A stretch of 64,000 bases of DNA from Isochrysis galbana (GCA_018136815.1 CM030943.1:2201370-2265369); one strand, 5' to 3'. Counted from the stretch's first letter, positions 40,206-51,046 are shown. Translations and numbers: made by a program. The notes: generated by a model not told the origin, from the sequence alone.

Positions 40206-41369
40206 CGATTCTTCACCTAACCGTCCGGACGGGTGTGGCTGCCCTTTCGTTTGGCTGTTTCGTCTTTGCTCCTCCGTTGCGTGGTTTTGTTTCGCTCACT
40301 TGTCGCATTCGCGAGCCTCTGCAGGCTATTTCGCTATTTTCCGCTCTACCGTTATAACCGCGATGGTAAATCATCAATCTTCGTTCTTATGTCTATCTCT
40401 ACGTCGTACGACGTCTCCAAGCTTCTATCAATCACTACACTTCATTCAATGTTGGTCTACCATTATACCCACGTGGCCAAGCAGCTTCTACAGGCTTCTT
40501 TCTACTCGGAATATGAATATGCTCTAGCTCTGGACTGATCACCCAGGCATGGAGATCAAGGGAGTAGTAAGCACGTGTCGATGAAGACCAAGGAAGTAGC
40601 GAGCATCTTGCTTGCTAAAGTACACCCTCAAGAACCTCAAGCATCTAGACTCTGTAAGTCTAACACCTCTGTAAGCTTCTAGACTTTTTAAGTCTACCAG
40701 CTACTCCATGGCTAAGCTACGAAAAGCTATAGGTAAAGTGCACGCCGCTGTGCTCGCGTTGAGACGCTATTCGCCGATGAATCTTGTAGGATCTTCACTA
40801 AGCATGGATGAATCCCTTTCGCGCCTTTTCTGTGTGCAATCCTTCTCTAGGACGACGAGACGACGAGTTCTCTTCTGGCCAATTGGTTCCTTCTTTGCTC
40901 TTTGCTCTCTCTGTTGACCCACCGTGGCTTTCGCTCCCGTGTTTATTACGTGTTGCCCTTGTTTATGTTAGAAAGTGGTGTGGCGTGTCTTCGTACGCAT
41001 CCAGCAACCGTCGCAGCGCTCTGCGATCGAAGCCGTACCGTGACCCCTCGTACCCTTGAGCCCCTACTGAGTTGTGTGTGGTCTCTCGCTAGAAATCACC
41101 CACTAGAGATTGATTCAATCTGTTCCTATGGACCCACCACCGCCCTCTGCACCGCCAAATCCGCCCTCGCCGCCGCGCGCGGACCCCGTCACCACTGCAC
41201 CCGTGCCCAAGCCTTCCCAAGTATCTTCACCCGCTACCCAAGTTGATAGGCCGCCTACGGACGCGTGGGTTGCCAAGGATGGAGTCTCAGGAGCCTTACC
41301 CGGATCCTGGGAACAGTCCATCTCCACATCACTGCTCTCTCGCATGGAAGCTCGATTCTAGCAAGGGGG
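40206..41369 (+). mobile_element. LTR-element interior, 3' part, decayed
   Basis: No reverse transcriptase or integrase motif seen. The last frame (41125-41361) is proline-rich and ends 'SLLSRMEARF'. It is followed within 8 bases by the purine tract AGCAAGGGGG (41360-41369), which abuts the LTR. The same 'ctcgat.ctagcaaggggg' sits next to the LTR at 52195. Confidence 0.5.
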
Positions 41370-41981
41370 TGTCGCATCCGCGATCGACCTTTTTGTTTTA
41401 GAAGTTGTTTGCGTTTCTATGTTCCCTCCTTGCAGGCTAGCCACGAGTCACCGTCGCAGGGTCCTACATTCGTCCATTCGCCCTTGTTGCCCTCGCCTCC
41501 TTTGTCGCCTCCCTTGTCGCCTGCTTGCCCCTCACCTGGCTTACCTCCTTGCGTGCTCCTCGCGTTTTAGGCGAAGTCGCGCGTTCAGGTATCGCCGGTG
41601 CAAGGAACTGCCCCCTTGCGTGACCCTGATTCCCCCTCAGGTGTTGGCCGTTGGATTATACCGTGGCGCTATTTTACTTCGGTCTTCATCAAATCACTTA
41701 GGGGTTTTCGAAAGATTCCCTCCTTATTCCTGTGCGTAACTGTCGCCCCCGTCGGATCGTCCGTCGCCCCGTCGCTCTCTTGTCGGCATTCTCTTCCTTG
41801 TTCGATCTGTCAGCGGGTTCCTGTGCGTCCCGTGATAGGGATACGTTAGTGTGGAGAGTGTTGACGTGAGTGTAGGGTCATCTCGTCGGTCCATCGGCTT
41901 CGGATCGTCTGTCGTCTGTCGTTCTTCGTTTGTCGCTCTCGTTCTCGTTCTCGTTCCCGTTCTCGTCCCTCGTTCTTAACA
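41370..41981 (+). repeat. LTR of family 2 (copy A)
   Basis: Begins TGTCGCATCCGCGATCGAC after a polypurine tract and ends TTCTTAACA before 'ctacctcaat'. Copy B (51613-52195, minus) and copy C (61363-61910) have the same beginning, TGTCGCATTCGCGAATCGAC. Ends are TG...CA. It is much diverged from B internally. Confidence 0.65.
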
Positions 41982-42045
41982 CTACCTCAATACCAAACCC
42001 CACCAATCCCTCAGCCTCAGCCTATCCATCCCGATCCGCCCAGCC

Positions 42046-42238
42046 ATGTCCGCTCCGTCGTCGCGCTCGCCCTCGTCCAAGCCCGTCCTCCCGCCTTCCT
42101 CTGCTGAGGAGGTGGTCCAGCCCGTCATTGGTCACCCCCCAACTTCCGCCGCGCCTCTCGCCGCTTCCCTTCCGTCCCCTCTGTTTCCATCTGAGGCAGT
42201 GGTAACCTCGGATCCGTCACCCCCCCTGGTCGACAGGC
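42046..42238 (+). mobile_element. Gag-like N-terminus downstream of LTR copy A
   Basis: ATG 64 bases after the LTR; product starts 'MSAPSSRSPSSKPVLPPSSA'. The same arrangement (LTR, short leader, 'MSFSPPSSPSLKPACPPSSA') is found inverted at 51525. It is cut at about 42238 by the hairpin-rich repeat. Confidence 0.6.
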
Positions 42239-42239
42239 A

Positions 42240-42690
42240 GACAGGTGCAGCGTGGGGGCCCCAGAGGCTCAGGAGCGCCAGCGAGGGGGAGGCAGGGGAG
42301 GCCAGGGCCCAGCCCCAGCCTCCTCTGCCCCCTGAGCTGGCCTCCAGGAGCCTCCAGGGGCCGCCAGAGGGCAGCTGGAGGCCTGCCGCAGGCGCGCGAT
42401 CGCGCGTGCCGCAGGAGAGGGGAGAGAGAGCGCGGAGAAGGGGGTGGGCGGAGCGAGAGCTCCGCCCACCGAAAAATTGGTAAGTCCCGCTCTGTTTACA
42501 GGATAAGTCGGGACAGAGTCGGCCGCCCACTCGGAGACACAGGAGGAAGGGGGGGAAAGATCACCGGGGGGGGGCGCGGGCCACCGGACCATATCTAAGC
42601 CCTTCACCCCTATCCCCCTAGTAGTGCACGGGGGGAGTCGCCTTATGGCGGGGGGAGAAGGGCCGGGGGAGTGGGGGTGTAGAAAGTATG
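42240..42690 (-). repeat. Hairpin-rich dispersed repeat (copy 2, inverted)
   Basis: Reverse complement of 12590-13018. Borders: gag-like frame on the left, and the motif GGGGTGTAGAAAGTATGCTA on the right, followed by sequence (42690-42750) that recurs inverted at 51260-51320. Confidence 0.7.
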
Positions 42691-42845
42691 CTACGTGCTA
42701 CGTGTAGTAGGTAGTGGTTCCATTCGCCGCGAGTGCGGTAAGAATATTAGAAGGTTAGTTACTTCAACTCACGACGTGTACTCTTTTACTCTTCTGCTCT
42801 TACTACCTGGTAGAAAAGTAGTACCCTCTCCTGGTAAGTGTGGCG

Positions 42846-44729
42846 ATGGCGCCGCCGTCGGCGGCTCCGTTTCGCTTCCTCGTGTTGGCGGCGGCGTCGG
42901 CGGCGGCGTGGGGTCGCACGGCGGCGACAGTGGGCGCAGCGCAATACCCGGCGAAGCATCTCGCGCCGCTTGACGTCGTGCGTGCTCAACTCGCTGCGCT
43001 GCAGGTGACAGGGGAGGGTGGGCGAGCGATTGATGGGGCATCTCTCTCTCCCCCTGTCTCCCTCTCTCTCTCTCTCTCCCTCCCTCCCTCCCTCCCTCCC
43101 TCTCTCCCACCCCCCCCCTCTCCCCCCCCGCCTCCCCCCCCCTCCCCCCCCCCTCTTCCCCCTCCCGCCCCCCCACCCCCTCTCTCCCTCTCCAAACCTT
43201 TCTTTCTCTCTCCCGCTGCCTTCTCCCCCTCCCCCCCCCCTCTTTTTCTATCTTCCTGACCCCACCCCGCGCTCTCCCTCCCTCCCTAGCTCCCCCCCTC
43301 CCCTCTTTCTCTGATTCCCTCCATAGCTCCCTCCCAAGCTCCTTCCAACTCCCTCCCTCTCCCTCTCCCTCCCTAGCTCTCTCCCTCTCTCCCTAGCTCC
43401 CTCCCTAGCCCTTCTCCCCCGCACGCCGCCCCGTCTCATCCGCCTACGGCTCTCCCTCCCCCCTCTTATTCCCTTCCAACCATCCTCGCTGCCTTCTGAG
43501 CTTGCTCGCTCGCTCGCTCGCTCGCTCTCGCACACCTTAGCTTTCTCGCTCAATCGCTCGCTTCCTCTCCCAATGTTTCACCAATCCCTCTCGCCTCTCT
43601 TGGGGCTGGCTGATGCCTTTGTGCACCCGTCAGTCTCTGCTACCATGCTCCTGCCCCAAATCCATTCTGTGCTCCAAAACCATTCTCTCCCTCTCTTTCC
43701 GTCCTTGTCTACCGGCTAGGTGATGTGTGCCCCCCATCCTCCCTCGTTATCGCTGCCCACTCGGGGGAAGGGAGGCGGCTTTCAGCCGGCTTCGCTCCTC
43801 ATCGCCACAGCTTCACTCACATTGTCTGATGCACCTACGCAGGAGGGTGACCAACAACGGTGTTGGCGTTTCGCATCGCCCGAGTGCAAGCGGGCGACGG
43901 GTACTGTCCGCACTGCTGGTGGTCACTTCCGCGGCGTGCCTTGGCTGCAGCGACCGGACTACACCACGCTCGATGCGTACGCACCCATGGTCTACTGCCT
44001 TCATTTCGAGGTGATCGGTGCCATCCCGATAGGGCATGAGCTATTCCGCTACCGCGTGCGGGTGTGGCCGTGCATGGGAATTGCGCCGGTAGGTGAAGAT
44101 GCAGCGGATGCCAGCAAGGGAGACGAGGTGCAGGCTCGCCGCAAACGTCGTCGAACTTCAACCTCGGAAGGGACTACGGGGCTCATGCAGCAGGAACAAA
44201 GAGATGCAACACTAGATCTGCGTGACTACCTACGAGGGCGCGCAACGGCCCGCGATGAACCGACGCTGTCCGAGCAGGATGTGAATGCGCGGATTGATCT
44301 GCCCTTGAGTGCGGCGGTTGATCTGACGTTTCAGCTTGCGTTGCAACCATTGCGACGGCCAGCCTGCTATGAGGATGACCCGTGCGCATGCACCTGCGCG
44401 CCCGTACGGAATAGCTTGCGACCTGCATAGCATGCTGTCATGCGTGTGCCCGCTCCGCGTGAAGTTTCACCCAGGCTTGGCGAGACAGTGGCGTGATCAC
44501 TGTTTGGCCTACCTCCTCTCTCCCCTGTTTCAGGTTGCAAGCAGGTGTGACCTCCGGCCCTCCAGGCGAAGGTTGCTGGATGGTCGATGAGGTGTCACGA
44601 ACCGACGATGACGGCGGTAGTGGGGGCATGCACTCCACACCTGATGGGGGGGGGGGTGGAGCCGAAAGGCCATTGCAGCAGGCCTCTAGCCTCCAGATGA
44701 GCGCCTTCTCACAAATGGCCAGGCGGTAG
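42846..44729 (+). CDS. DUF4864-like protein with N-terminal signal sequence
   Basis: Three exons: 42846-43004, 43843-44381 and 44534-44729 (phases 0 and 2), 297 residues. Residues 1-25 hold a hydrophobic segment ('FRFLVLAAASAAAWG'), a likely signal or plastid-targeting peptide. 'PLDVVRAQLAALQ' then 'CWRFASPECKRATG', 'HFRGVPWLQRPDYTTL' and 'MVYCLHFEVIG' follow the DUF4864 pattern (VV..QL.ALQ.ND....FASP....TG...F..M). The function of this domain is unknown. The C-terminal third is unusual: a basic patch 'ARRKRRRTS' (about residue 150), then acidic and glycine-rich sequence. The first intron is 838 bp and almost pure C/T. The second donor (44382, GTGCGC) is chosen because it is the one that restores frame with the third exon. 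Confidence 0.65.
43005..43842 (+). repeat. CT-rich long intron
   Basis: (CT)n, poly(C) and 'ctccctccct' tracts from 43040 to 43450, then (GCTC)n at about 43500-43530. It starts at the GTGACAG donor and ends at CTACGCAG. Confidence 0.75.
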
Positions 44730-44935
44730 CATGAGCATCAGGCAACGAGCGCCTAACAAGAGTAGTTGTGGACGCGGCGAATCGATAGCGGGAGACGAAT
44801 GGTTTCCGCAGGCCACTTTCGGAGACGCACTCTAGTGGCATCCGACGAGGGAAGTTCGCGACCTGAAACTAGAGTGAAGTTGGTTTCAACTATCATTAAC
44901 ATATGAAATAAGAATAAAATAATTAATGTTGGATC
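44730..44935. other. Intergenic, no gene seen
   Basis: 3' flank of the DUF4864-like gene. AT-rich from 44885. Confidence 0.4.
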
Positions 44936-45055
44936 CTATAGGCCCAGGCAGAAATATCAACATATCGTAAAACATATTTAGGGGGCCCGCTCGCGAAAAA
45001 CATATTTCGACATATCTCTTCCGAGATCTACATATTTGGCGACATATTTGGGGGG
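44936..45055 (+). repeat. Short-word array element C (word ACATATTT)
   Basis: The head 'TATAGGCCCAGGCAG' is followed by repeats of ACATATTT/ACATATC (at least six). It shares its head with arrays A, B, D and E. Confidence 0.65.
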
Positions 45056-45459
45056 ATTGTGCAGGCCGCCACATGGAAAAGTGAGAGTTCTACACATAGT
45101 TACTATATTTGTGGGGCGGCCGCGTTCCCGCGCGTGCGCAACTATATTTGTATTTTTGGCGGTTAATGCGCCGTTGTGCCCCATGCCCCAAGAGCGCCAA
45201 GTTCGTTTACGTAAATGTAGGGATGGATTCCGTAATATTACCTCTCTTTCCCTTACAACAGTCTACTCTAACTAATGTCACACACGCACGAGGAGAGAGA
45301 GCGAGGAGAGAGAGAGGTCGCCGCCAGCCGTCACAGTGTGAGAAAAAGTCCCGCTGGGGGACAATAAGAAAAAACTGGGCTCAAGCGGACAAGTCCCCGG
45401 CACCCGGGGAGACAGCCGCGAGAGGCGAGGCGGGAGAGGAGAATTCTCTCGGGGGAGGA
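45056..45459. other. Intergenic, no gene seen
   Basis: GA-rich from 45290. A 'gtttacgtaaat' palindromic word at 45203-45216 resembles words of array I. Confidence 0.4.
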
Positions 45460-45476
45460 TTAGAGAGGGTGAGGGC
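45460..45476 (+). repeat. Target-site duplication, left copy
   Basis: TTAGAGAGGGTGAGGGC, repeated exactly at 46616-46632. Confidence 0.88.
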
Positions 45477-46615
45477 GAAACTATTGTTATAGTTTGAACT
45501 ATGGAGCGTGCCGCGACCGCTCCCGAGCCCCAGGCGACCCTCGCCACCGCGCCCCACCTGGGACGCCCCATGCCGCCCGAGGCGGCTCGTCAGAAAGCCC
45601 TCTCAGAGCCCATCCAGCCCATCCAAACCACGCCCGCGCAAGCGCGCGGGGTGGCGAGCACTGGCACCGAACAGGTTGCCCCCATGGCTCTGCGTAGCAT
45701 GCAGGGGGTCTTTGAGACTCCCTCCAACAGTGGGAAACCCTCCCACCCCAAGAGCACCTCATGTGGGAGGGCAGCTCAGCTGCCCTCCCCATGGTGGAAA
45801 CCTCTACCATCAGTGCACCCAACATGGGAGGGCACTTCACAACCATCAATCTCCTACGGAGAGCAACTTGTGCCTCTGTTTTTCAACATGTTGACTCACT
45901 TCTCGTTTTCACCCCTCTCCTGTGGGCCACAAGAACCTACAACTCAGTGCCCTGCCTTGGGCCCTCCTTCAACACTTGACTCCCTCTCCTACTCTCCCTT
46001 CCCTCTAGAACCAACCCAAACAGCACGAACCCCCTCGCCCTCTGTTTCAAGCACCAAAACTTTCAACTCAAGACCTTTGTTGATACACTTCACGTTTTCA
46101 CCCCACTCTTGTGGGCCACAATTACCTACAACTCAGTGCCCTGCCTTGGGCCCTCTTCCAACACTTCACTCCCTCTCCCACTCCCTCTTCCAACTACAAC
46201 TAACCCAAGAAGCACAAACCCCCTTGCCCTCTGCTTCAAGCACCAAAAATTTCGACTCAAGACAAGAGGGAGGACATGTCTTGAGGCGGCGTCGCTGCCC
46301 ATGCCTAGCGCAAGGGTATAGCGCCCCCACTCAGACATCTCCTTCCCCACAGCTCCTCTCTGAGGAGTTGCTCCTCTCCCTCCCATTAGGCCCCCTTGCC
46401 TGCGAGACCAGAACAGGATCTTGGCGTAGGGGGCTGTCTGAGTGTGGAGGGAGGGGCGCTTTGGCTAGCGCAGGTAGAAAGCTAGTGAAGAGCTGGGTGG
46501 CATAAGGGGGGAAGGGTGCTTGCGCTTGCCGCGGCAGGGGGTCCTGTCTTGAGTGAGCGCTAGTCCCATTCCTTTGCCGCTTCGTGATCCATAAAAATTT
46601 GTTAAAAATTTAAAT
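45477..46615 (+). mobile_element. Full-length retroposon with 17-bp target duplication (copy 2)
   Basis: Begins 'gaaactattgttatag' and ends 'gttaaaaatttaaat'. Same structure, length and orientation as 11116-12258, but with a different, perfect 17-bp duplication, so the two are independent insertions. Non-autonomous. Confidence 0.9.
45501..46505 (+). CDS. Retroposon-encoded 334-residue Ser/Pro-rich protein (copy 2)
   Basis: Starts 'MERAATAPEPQATLATAPHL' and ends 'LVKSWVA', same length as the ORF at 11146. Substitutions are spread along the protein, but there are no gaps. The internal repeat 'QCPALGPLSTLHSLSHS' and the basic patch 'RRRRCPC' are kept. The lack of indels in about 1 kb between two independent copies suggests either recent origin or selection for the protein. 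No known domain. Confidence 0.6.
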   Translation: MERAATAPEPQATLATAPHLGRPMPPEAARQKALSEPIQPIQTTPAQARGVASTGTEQVAPMALRSMQGVFETPSNSGKPSHPKSTSCGRAAQLPSPWWKPLPSVHPTWEGTSQPSISYGEQLVPLFFNMLTHFSFSPLSCGPQEPTTQCPALGPPSTLDSLSYSPFPLEPTQTARTPSPSVSSTKTFNSRPLLIHFTFSPHSCGPQLPTTQCPALGPLPTLHSLSHSLFQLQLTQEAQTPLPSASSTKNFDSRQEGGHVLRRRRCPCLAQGYSAPTQTSPSPQLLSEELLLSLPLGPLACETRTGSWRRGLSECGGRGALASAGRKLVKSWVA

Positions 46616-46632
46616 TTAGAGAGGGTGAGGGC
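46616..46632 (+). repeat. Target-site duplication, right copy
   Basis: Exact repeat of 45460-45476. Confidence 0.88.
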
Positions 46633-47422
46633 CCGGCGAAACAACTGAAATGCAGCGACCGGGAAACATAAGTTCTCTGTCGTTCACCGACAAGTGATTT
46701 GACAACTCTACGATAGATCGATTTATTTATCATAAACATATCATTAAATTTTATGTTACGAATGGTGCCCCCAGCGCCCTTTCAAACATGCCACACAGAC
46801 TAGAAATCAGGCTCTAGACGCGCACATATGGACTGCCTGCGCGTCGCCATGCGGCGCACAGACAGTCCATACACATATCTTACGAATACACACGCGCACT
46901 GCCCCCCCAATTCGACCCCTTCGAGCCCTGTAGTCGATCTGCTGACCGGCCGCGCCTGCCGAGAGAGACGCCAACTCTGACTTTTCAGCCAGGGAAGCTT
47001 GCTGCGAGGCGGGTGTGGGCTGGGGCGGGGTCAGGTGCTGGGTATGGCACACCCAGGCCAAGGCCGGGCGGGGGGCTCGCGCTGCGCGCGCGCTGCTCGC
47101 ACCTGGCTTCTGGCGCTCGTCTGCGCGCTGCGAAGGGGGGGGAGTGCGAGAACGACCTGGAGGTGAGCGCGGCGAGCGTGAAGGGGCACATCGCGGCAGG
47201 CAGCGTGGGGGGGGCTTACCACTGGTGTTGGCCGCGCGAGTACACCCCTGTGGCAAGCTGGGCTGCCAGAGAGGAGTGGGGGAAGGGGGGGGGAGGGGAG
47301 CGGCGCGCGGCGGGCCTCCGCGGCCGCTGCAGCGGCTAAGTCCCCGGCACCCGGGGAGATAGCCGCTGGAGCGAGCCCTTATTGTCACCTTTCGGCACCA
47401 GAACCTCACACTGTGCTTCGAA
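46633..47422. other. Region with a long minus-strand frame of doubtful coding value
   Basis: The minus frame 46807-47523 is Pro/Arg/Ser-rich and contains several splice-like sites (for example CCCCCCTTCGCAG at about 47135-47150 and CGCCTCGCAG at about 47005). A multi-exon gene ending 'AVHMCASRA' at 46807 is possible, but no domain was seen. Confidence 0.25.
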
Positions 47423-47523
47423 TTAGGACCAGGCCAAAATTTCTGCAAATTCTTTTGCAAATTTGGGTCAGATTTTGGCCAATTGCAAATCTCGCAATTT
47501 GTCGACAAATTTGGGTGCCCCAC
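47423..47523 (+). repeat. Short-word array element D (word AAATTTG / GCAAAT)
   Basis: The head 'TTAGGACCAGGCCA' is followed by AAATTT/GCAAAT words repeated about eight times. Head shared with A, B, C and E. Confidence 0.65.
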
Positions 47524-47769
47524 TATAAATAATAATAATAATAATCAATGTTATATCCTAGCCAACCCCACTAGCTAATTGGACATAACGTTTCAGTCCC
47601 GGAATCCCGCCATGCCTGATGCCTGAGGGGCCAGGTGTCCGAGTGATACCGGGGGGTGGGGGCACTGCCCCCTCCCCTCGATATTTGTCCTCCCCCCAGT
47701 GCATGCACCGACCCCGCGCACCCCAGCACGTCCTCTCCTCGAGTCCACGCTGGGGGGGTGAAAACACAG
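47524..47769. other. Spacer with (AAT)n
   Basis: (AAT)6 at 47526-47543, then unremarkable sequence. Confidence 0.45.
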
Positions 47770-48165
47770 CACTGACCTAACTTTCCCTCACATTCCTGTG
47801 TCTTTCCCGGCTTGCCCCGGGAAACGCATGGAATAGAGAAGGGAAACGCAGAGAATGGAGAGAGGGGGGGAGGGGAACTGCAGAAGGGGGAGGGAACTGC
47901 AGAAGGGGAGGGAACTGCAGAAGGGGGGGGCCAGTTCTGTTACCTGCATCTCTTACCTTAAACGCGTGGACAATTACCGTAACGGTAAAAATAAAACTCA
48001 AATCTTCGAATTTCGAGACGAAAATCGGCGAACCAGGACTGGAGCCCACGGAGAATCCGAATCGGCACGCCTTGCGTGACCACGACGAACATAGAAGACG
48101 ATATATAACGAAGAAGGAGCGCGCTCATGCCGAAATATTCACGCCGAGAGGCCTGAATACAACAT
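47770..48165 (-). repeat. 'SKFEDL' dispersed repeat, long form (copy)
   Basis: From 'cccgggaaacgc' through a minisatellite of 'gggaactgcagaaggg' units (47870-47932) to the conserved module (47935-48165). Same order as 62275-62665. The minus frame reads 'GSPIFVSKFEDLSFIFTVTV'. Confidence 0.8.
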
Positions 48166-48528
48166 TCGGCGACAGCGGCGTGTCCATGAAAGCTTCGTCC
48201 ATCGCGGCGAGGGCCGCGGCAGCGAGGGCGGGAGGCGGCGCGCGCTCCATGACCCTATCAGTTTACTGATAGTTGAAGCGTCCGTGGTCCTAGACCTGGA
48301 CAACCAAGGGCGCGAGCCATCAAAGTATTGATTGATGGTTCACGTCCTCACTGGCGTCACTCTAGATGGAGCGATGGCAACACCCAACCCAACGTAACGT
48401 TATGGTGTAGATATTCGACCGCATATGCTCTCCGCGCGTCGTCAATCGTCAATCGTCAAGACGGTCATCATACGCTTGGTCCTCGCCATCGCCACTGCGC
48501 GTGATAACAACGTATAGGGAGAACTCTT
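48166..48528. other. Spacer with a short palindromic repeat
   Basis: 'gcgcgctccatgaccc.atc' followed by a TATCAGTTTACTGATA-type palindrome (about 48238-48270) recurs at about 55334-55370. Nothing else. Confidence 0.5.
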
Positions 48529-48605
48529 GATGAATTTTTCTGAAATTCAGAAGGACAAACTGAATTTTCAGAAATTTCAGCACGGTCAAATTTCACAAAA
48601 CGAAA
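48529..48605 (+). repeat. Short-word array element H (word TGAAATTT / CAGAAATT)
   Basis: Seven overlapping words of the type GAATTTTTC, TGAAATTCAG, CTGAATTTTCAG, AAATTTCA in under 80 bases. No shared head. Confidence 0.5.
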
Positions 48606-49551
48606 ACGGACGGAATCGCCTCGGAACGCACGGATGCATTCTTTAAGTGGCCCCCATGGCTATAGTAGCATGCATGGGTCCCTCATGGTGTGATTGATTG
48701 AAGTGACATGCCTGAATCTTGCTGGCTAGCACACGTGTGCACAAAGTTTTACTCAATACTTACCGTGGGTTAGTGGCAAGAAGTGGCACTAATGCGCGCT
48801 CATTGGTTCATTATCATTACGGGGCCTTCGCACGCACGCCCGCGTACGTAAGGCTACCAGTATTAGTAGGTACTCGGTTGAGTACGAAGGTAGTATATTT
48901 GGGACGTGCCTTGACCGAAAAGTCTTGGATCGAGGAGTTATGATCACCTCCGCCTCGCGATTCACCTCTCCACCACGAATGAAATGAGCAATTTTTGGTA
49001 ACACGACCAAGGCCTCTATCTTAATGAAGCTTATGCTCTTCCGACTATTCCTTCCGATGAAAAGGGGGGTCTCGTCGGTATCCTCCACCTCCGCCCCCGC
49101 CGCCACATGTGATACGTATCCCAGGTTCGAGGCTTCGTCCACACCATCGACAACCCCACCAACCTCTGCTGATTAGCGATTGGCAACTGCTATGATGCGA
49201 ACGCGGTTCAACAACCATCACGGCATCCGTCTCCTGGAGAGTGCCATGACAGCCAATATATCCATGACTTTCGATGTCGTGAGCCTTCGGCGCCTTCGCC
49301 ACGGAACCTTTGCCTGAGAATATTGGTGCATCCTCAATTGTCCCAACCCTCGGCTGAATCAATGCTCGCGGTGCGTAAATGTCGCTCCGTTGTCGGCTTG
49401 TGCCGAAGAGCCCGTCGTGTACCTCACGTTGCCGCCCATCGCAAATACGAAGGGGTAGCAAAAGAGAATGCAGCCATTTCCATCCGAACACATGGTTCAT
49501 AGCCGTAGAGCCGAACCCAGAGCCGCCTGAAGCAGACAAGAGCGCGCGAGC
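48606..49551. other. Intergenic, no gene recognised
   Basis: A minus-strand frame (49045-49539) of 164 codons has ordinary amino-acid composition but no family signature. It lies just downstream of the GNAT-like stop codon. Confidence 0.35.
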
Positions 49552-51046
49552 CTACACGGCGCCTTGCGGACTCGTCTCGAGGCGCGAATATTGGAGCAAC
49601 CCCGAGTTAGCATTATTGTGCCCAACAAATCCCAACCGCTCATAGAAAGCATTGCCTTCCACCTAAAACGTCGAGTGAAGCGGCCACCAGCACGGCGGGG
49701 TGAGCGCGCAGTCGGGAGCCTTTGAGCTGGGGCATCGTTGTGTGTCCGAGCACCAGCTTCCTGCGTGCACTGCCACGATTAAGAAACCTTGTGCTCATCC
49801 ATCGTATCACGGAGGCTGGGAGTCCTACAATCGCCCGCAGCTATCCACTAGCTGGTTTTCCGGCAGGTTCACACCTGGAATGCCGGGTTGAGCCGCACAT
49901 CGCTGATGCCATCAGCAGTTGCCCTCTCGACGATGGACTGGATCAGCACACCTTCAGCCTCCTCGCCAAGAACAAGGTATTCCGGGTTGATCTGTATGCC
50001 GGCAGAGAATTGGGAGACTGCGTCAGCCTAGCTTCAATCAATGGTGTCGTTGAAGACAATGCGCGCATGCAGGAGCAGGGAATAAACTCGGCACCACCCT
50101 TTGTGGCGTTGACGACGCCATCACCAGCATGGCGACCAGCATAGCGAACGGCGGTCGGCATGCCGGAGTCCTGCTCTTGCCACAAGCTCACCGTGATAGC
50201 GTCGATGCAGATGTGTGAGTCCCATCTTGAGACAAAAGCAATGGCCGAGCCTCGCCCCGCCGAGATTGCAGCCTCAAGACTTGTTCGCGAGAGCATCTCC
50301 GCCTGCACAAGAGAGAAAGGCGTTGCTGACGACACCAAGAGAACTACACGGGCGTGAAGCAAACAACGCATGTAGGCCGACATGTGGTGTGGTGAGATCA
50401 CGGCATTGTATGCCTCCAGCAACCGGCAGATCTTCCCCACGGAAAGAGACCACTCGCCGAGGAGACATTCGAACCCGCCGGTGGTAGTTGCAATCCCGGG
50501 GTAGTAGCGAATGGCTCGCAGCGACGACAGAGCTCACGCCGACGACAGAGGTAAGGGTGGGGTGCACTCGTCGAGCGACGAAGGGAGTGAAGGAGAGGGA
50601 GGATGTGGAGATGCATTGCCGCATATTGGAGAGAGAAGGCGCGCGAGTCGAAGGATCAATTGAGAGGGTGGGTGTATCACTCTGCGCCAAAGCCGAAAGT
50701 CCAGGGAGCAAGCGCCACAGTACGCCAGCAAGGATACAGAAGGACTCGAGTGGGGAGGCCCTCAATGCTCGCTTCATAACCTCACCTGCGACTTGTGTGG
50801 CTCCTGGAGCGTCTCAAAAGAGAGCGATCCCTTTTCGCAGAGCGCAAGGACCATGACCGTCCCCTTCAGCTTTGGAAGCTCCTCAGCCAGCCGCTTCAGC
50901 TTGATCGCCCTCTCTCCCACTGCTTCGTCTTCGGGGCCTCGGAAGCCGGCAGACCTCAGGTCTTTCGATGCCTTCTCCCAGCCAGCGAGCAGCCCGATGC
51001 ACTTGGACGGAGGAAGAGTGCGCACGATGTAGCCTGCCGCGCTCAT
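49552..51046 (-). CDS. GNAT-like N-acetyltransferase, multi-exon, partly resolved
   Basis: Well supported exons: about 50509-50348, 50302-50192, 49991-49875 and 49662-49552, all phase 0 with GT-AG borders. The protein reads 'AIRYYPGIATTTGGFECLLG', 'LLEAYNAVISPHHMSAYMRC', 'GSAIAFVSRWDSHICIDAIT', 'INPEYLVLGEEAEGVLIQSI', 'VERATADGISDVRLNPAFQ', 'VEGNAFYERLGFVGHNN'. The segment 'CIDAIT.NPEY...G.AEGVLIQ' and the end 'N.FYERLGF' are the A and B motifs of the GNAT fold. A further exon starting at ATG 51046 ('MSAAGYIVRTLPPSKCIGLL', donor after 50789) lies upstream on the same strand, but its junction phase with the 50509 exon does not fit directly, so an extra exon is missing or it belongs to another gene. 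Substrate unknown. Confidence 0.55.

Noticed and set aside
46807-47523. 238-codon minus-strand frame as a gene
   Set aside because: Pro/Arg/Ser-rich, spans an (AT-rich) word array at its 5' end and shows no domain; only noted as doubtful.
49722-50144. Plus-strand frame of 140 codons
   Set aside because: It is opposite to exons of the GNAT-like gene, whose phases and motifs agree on the minus strand.
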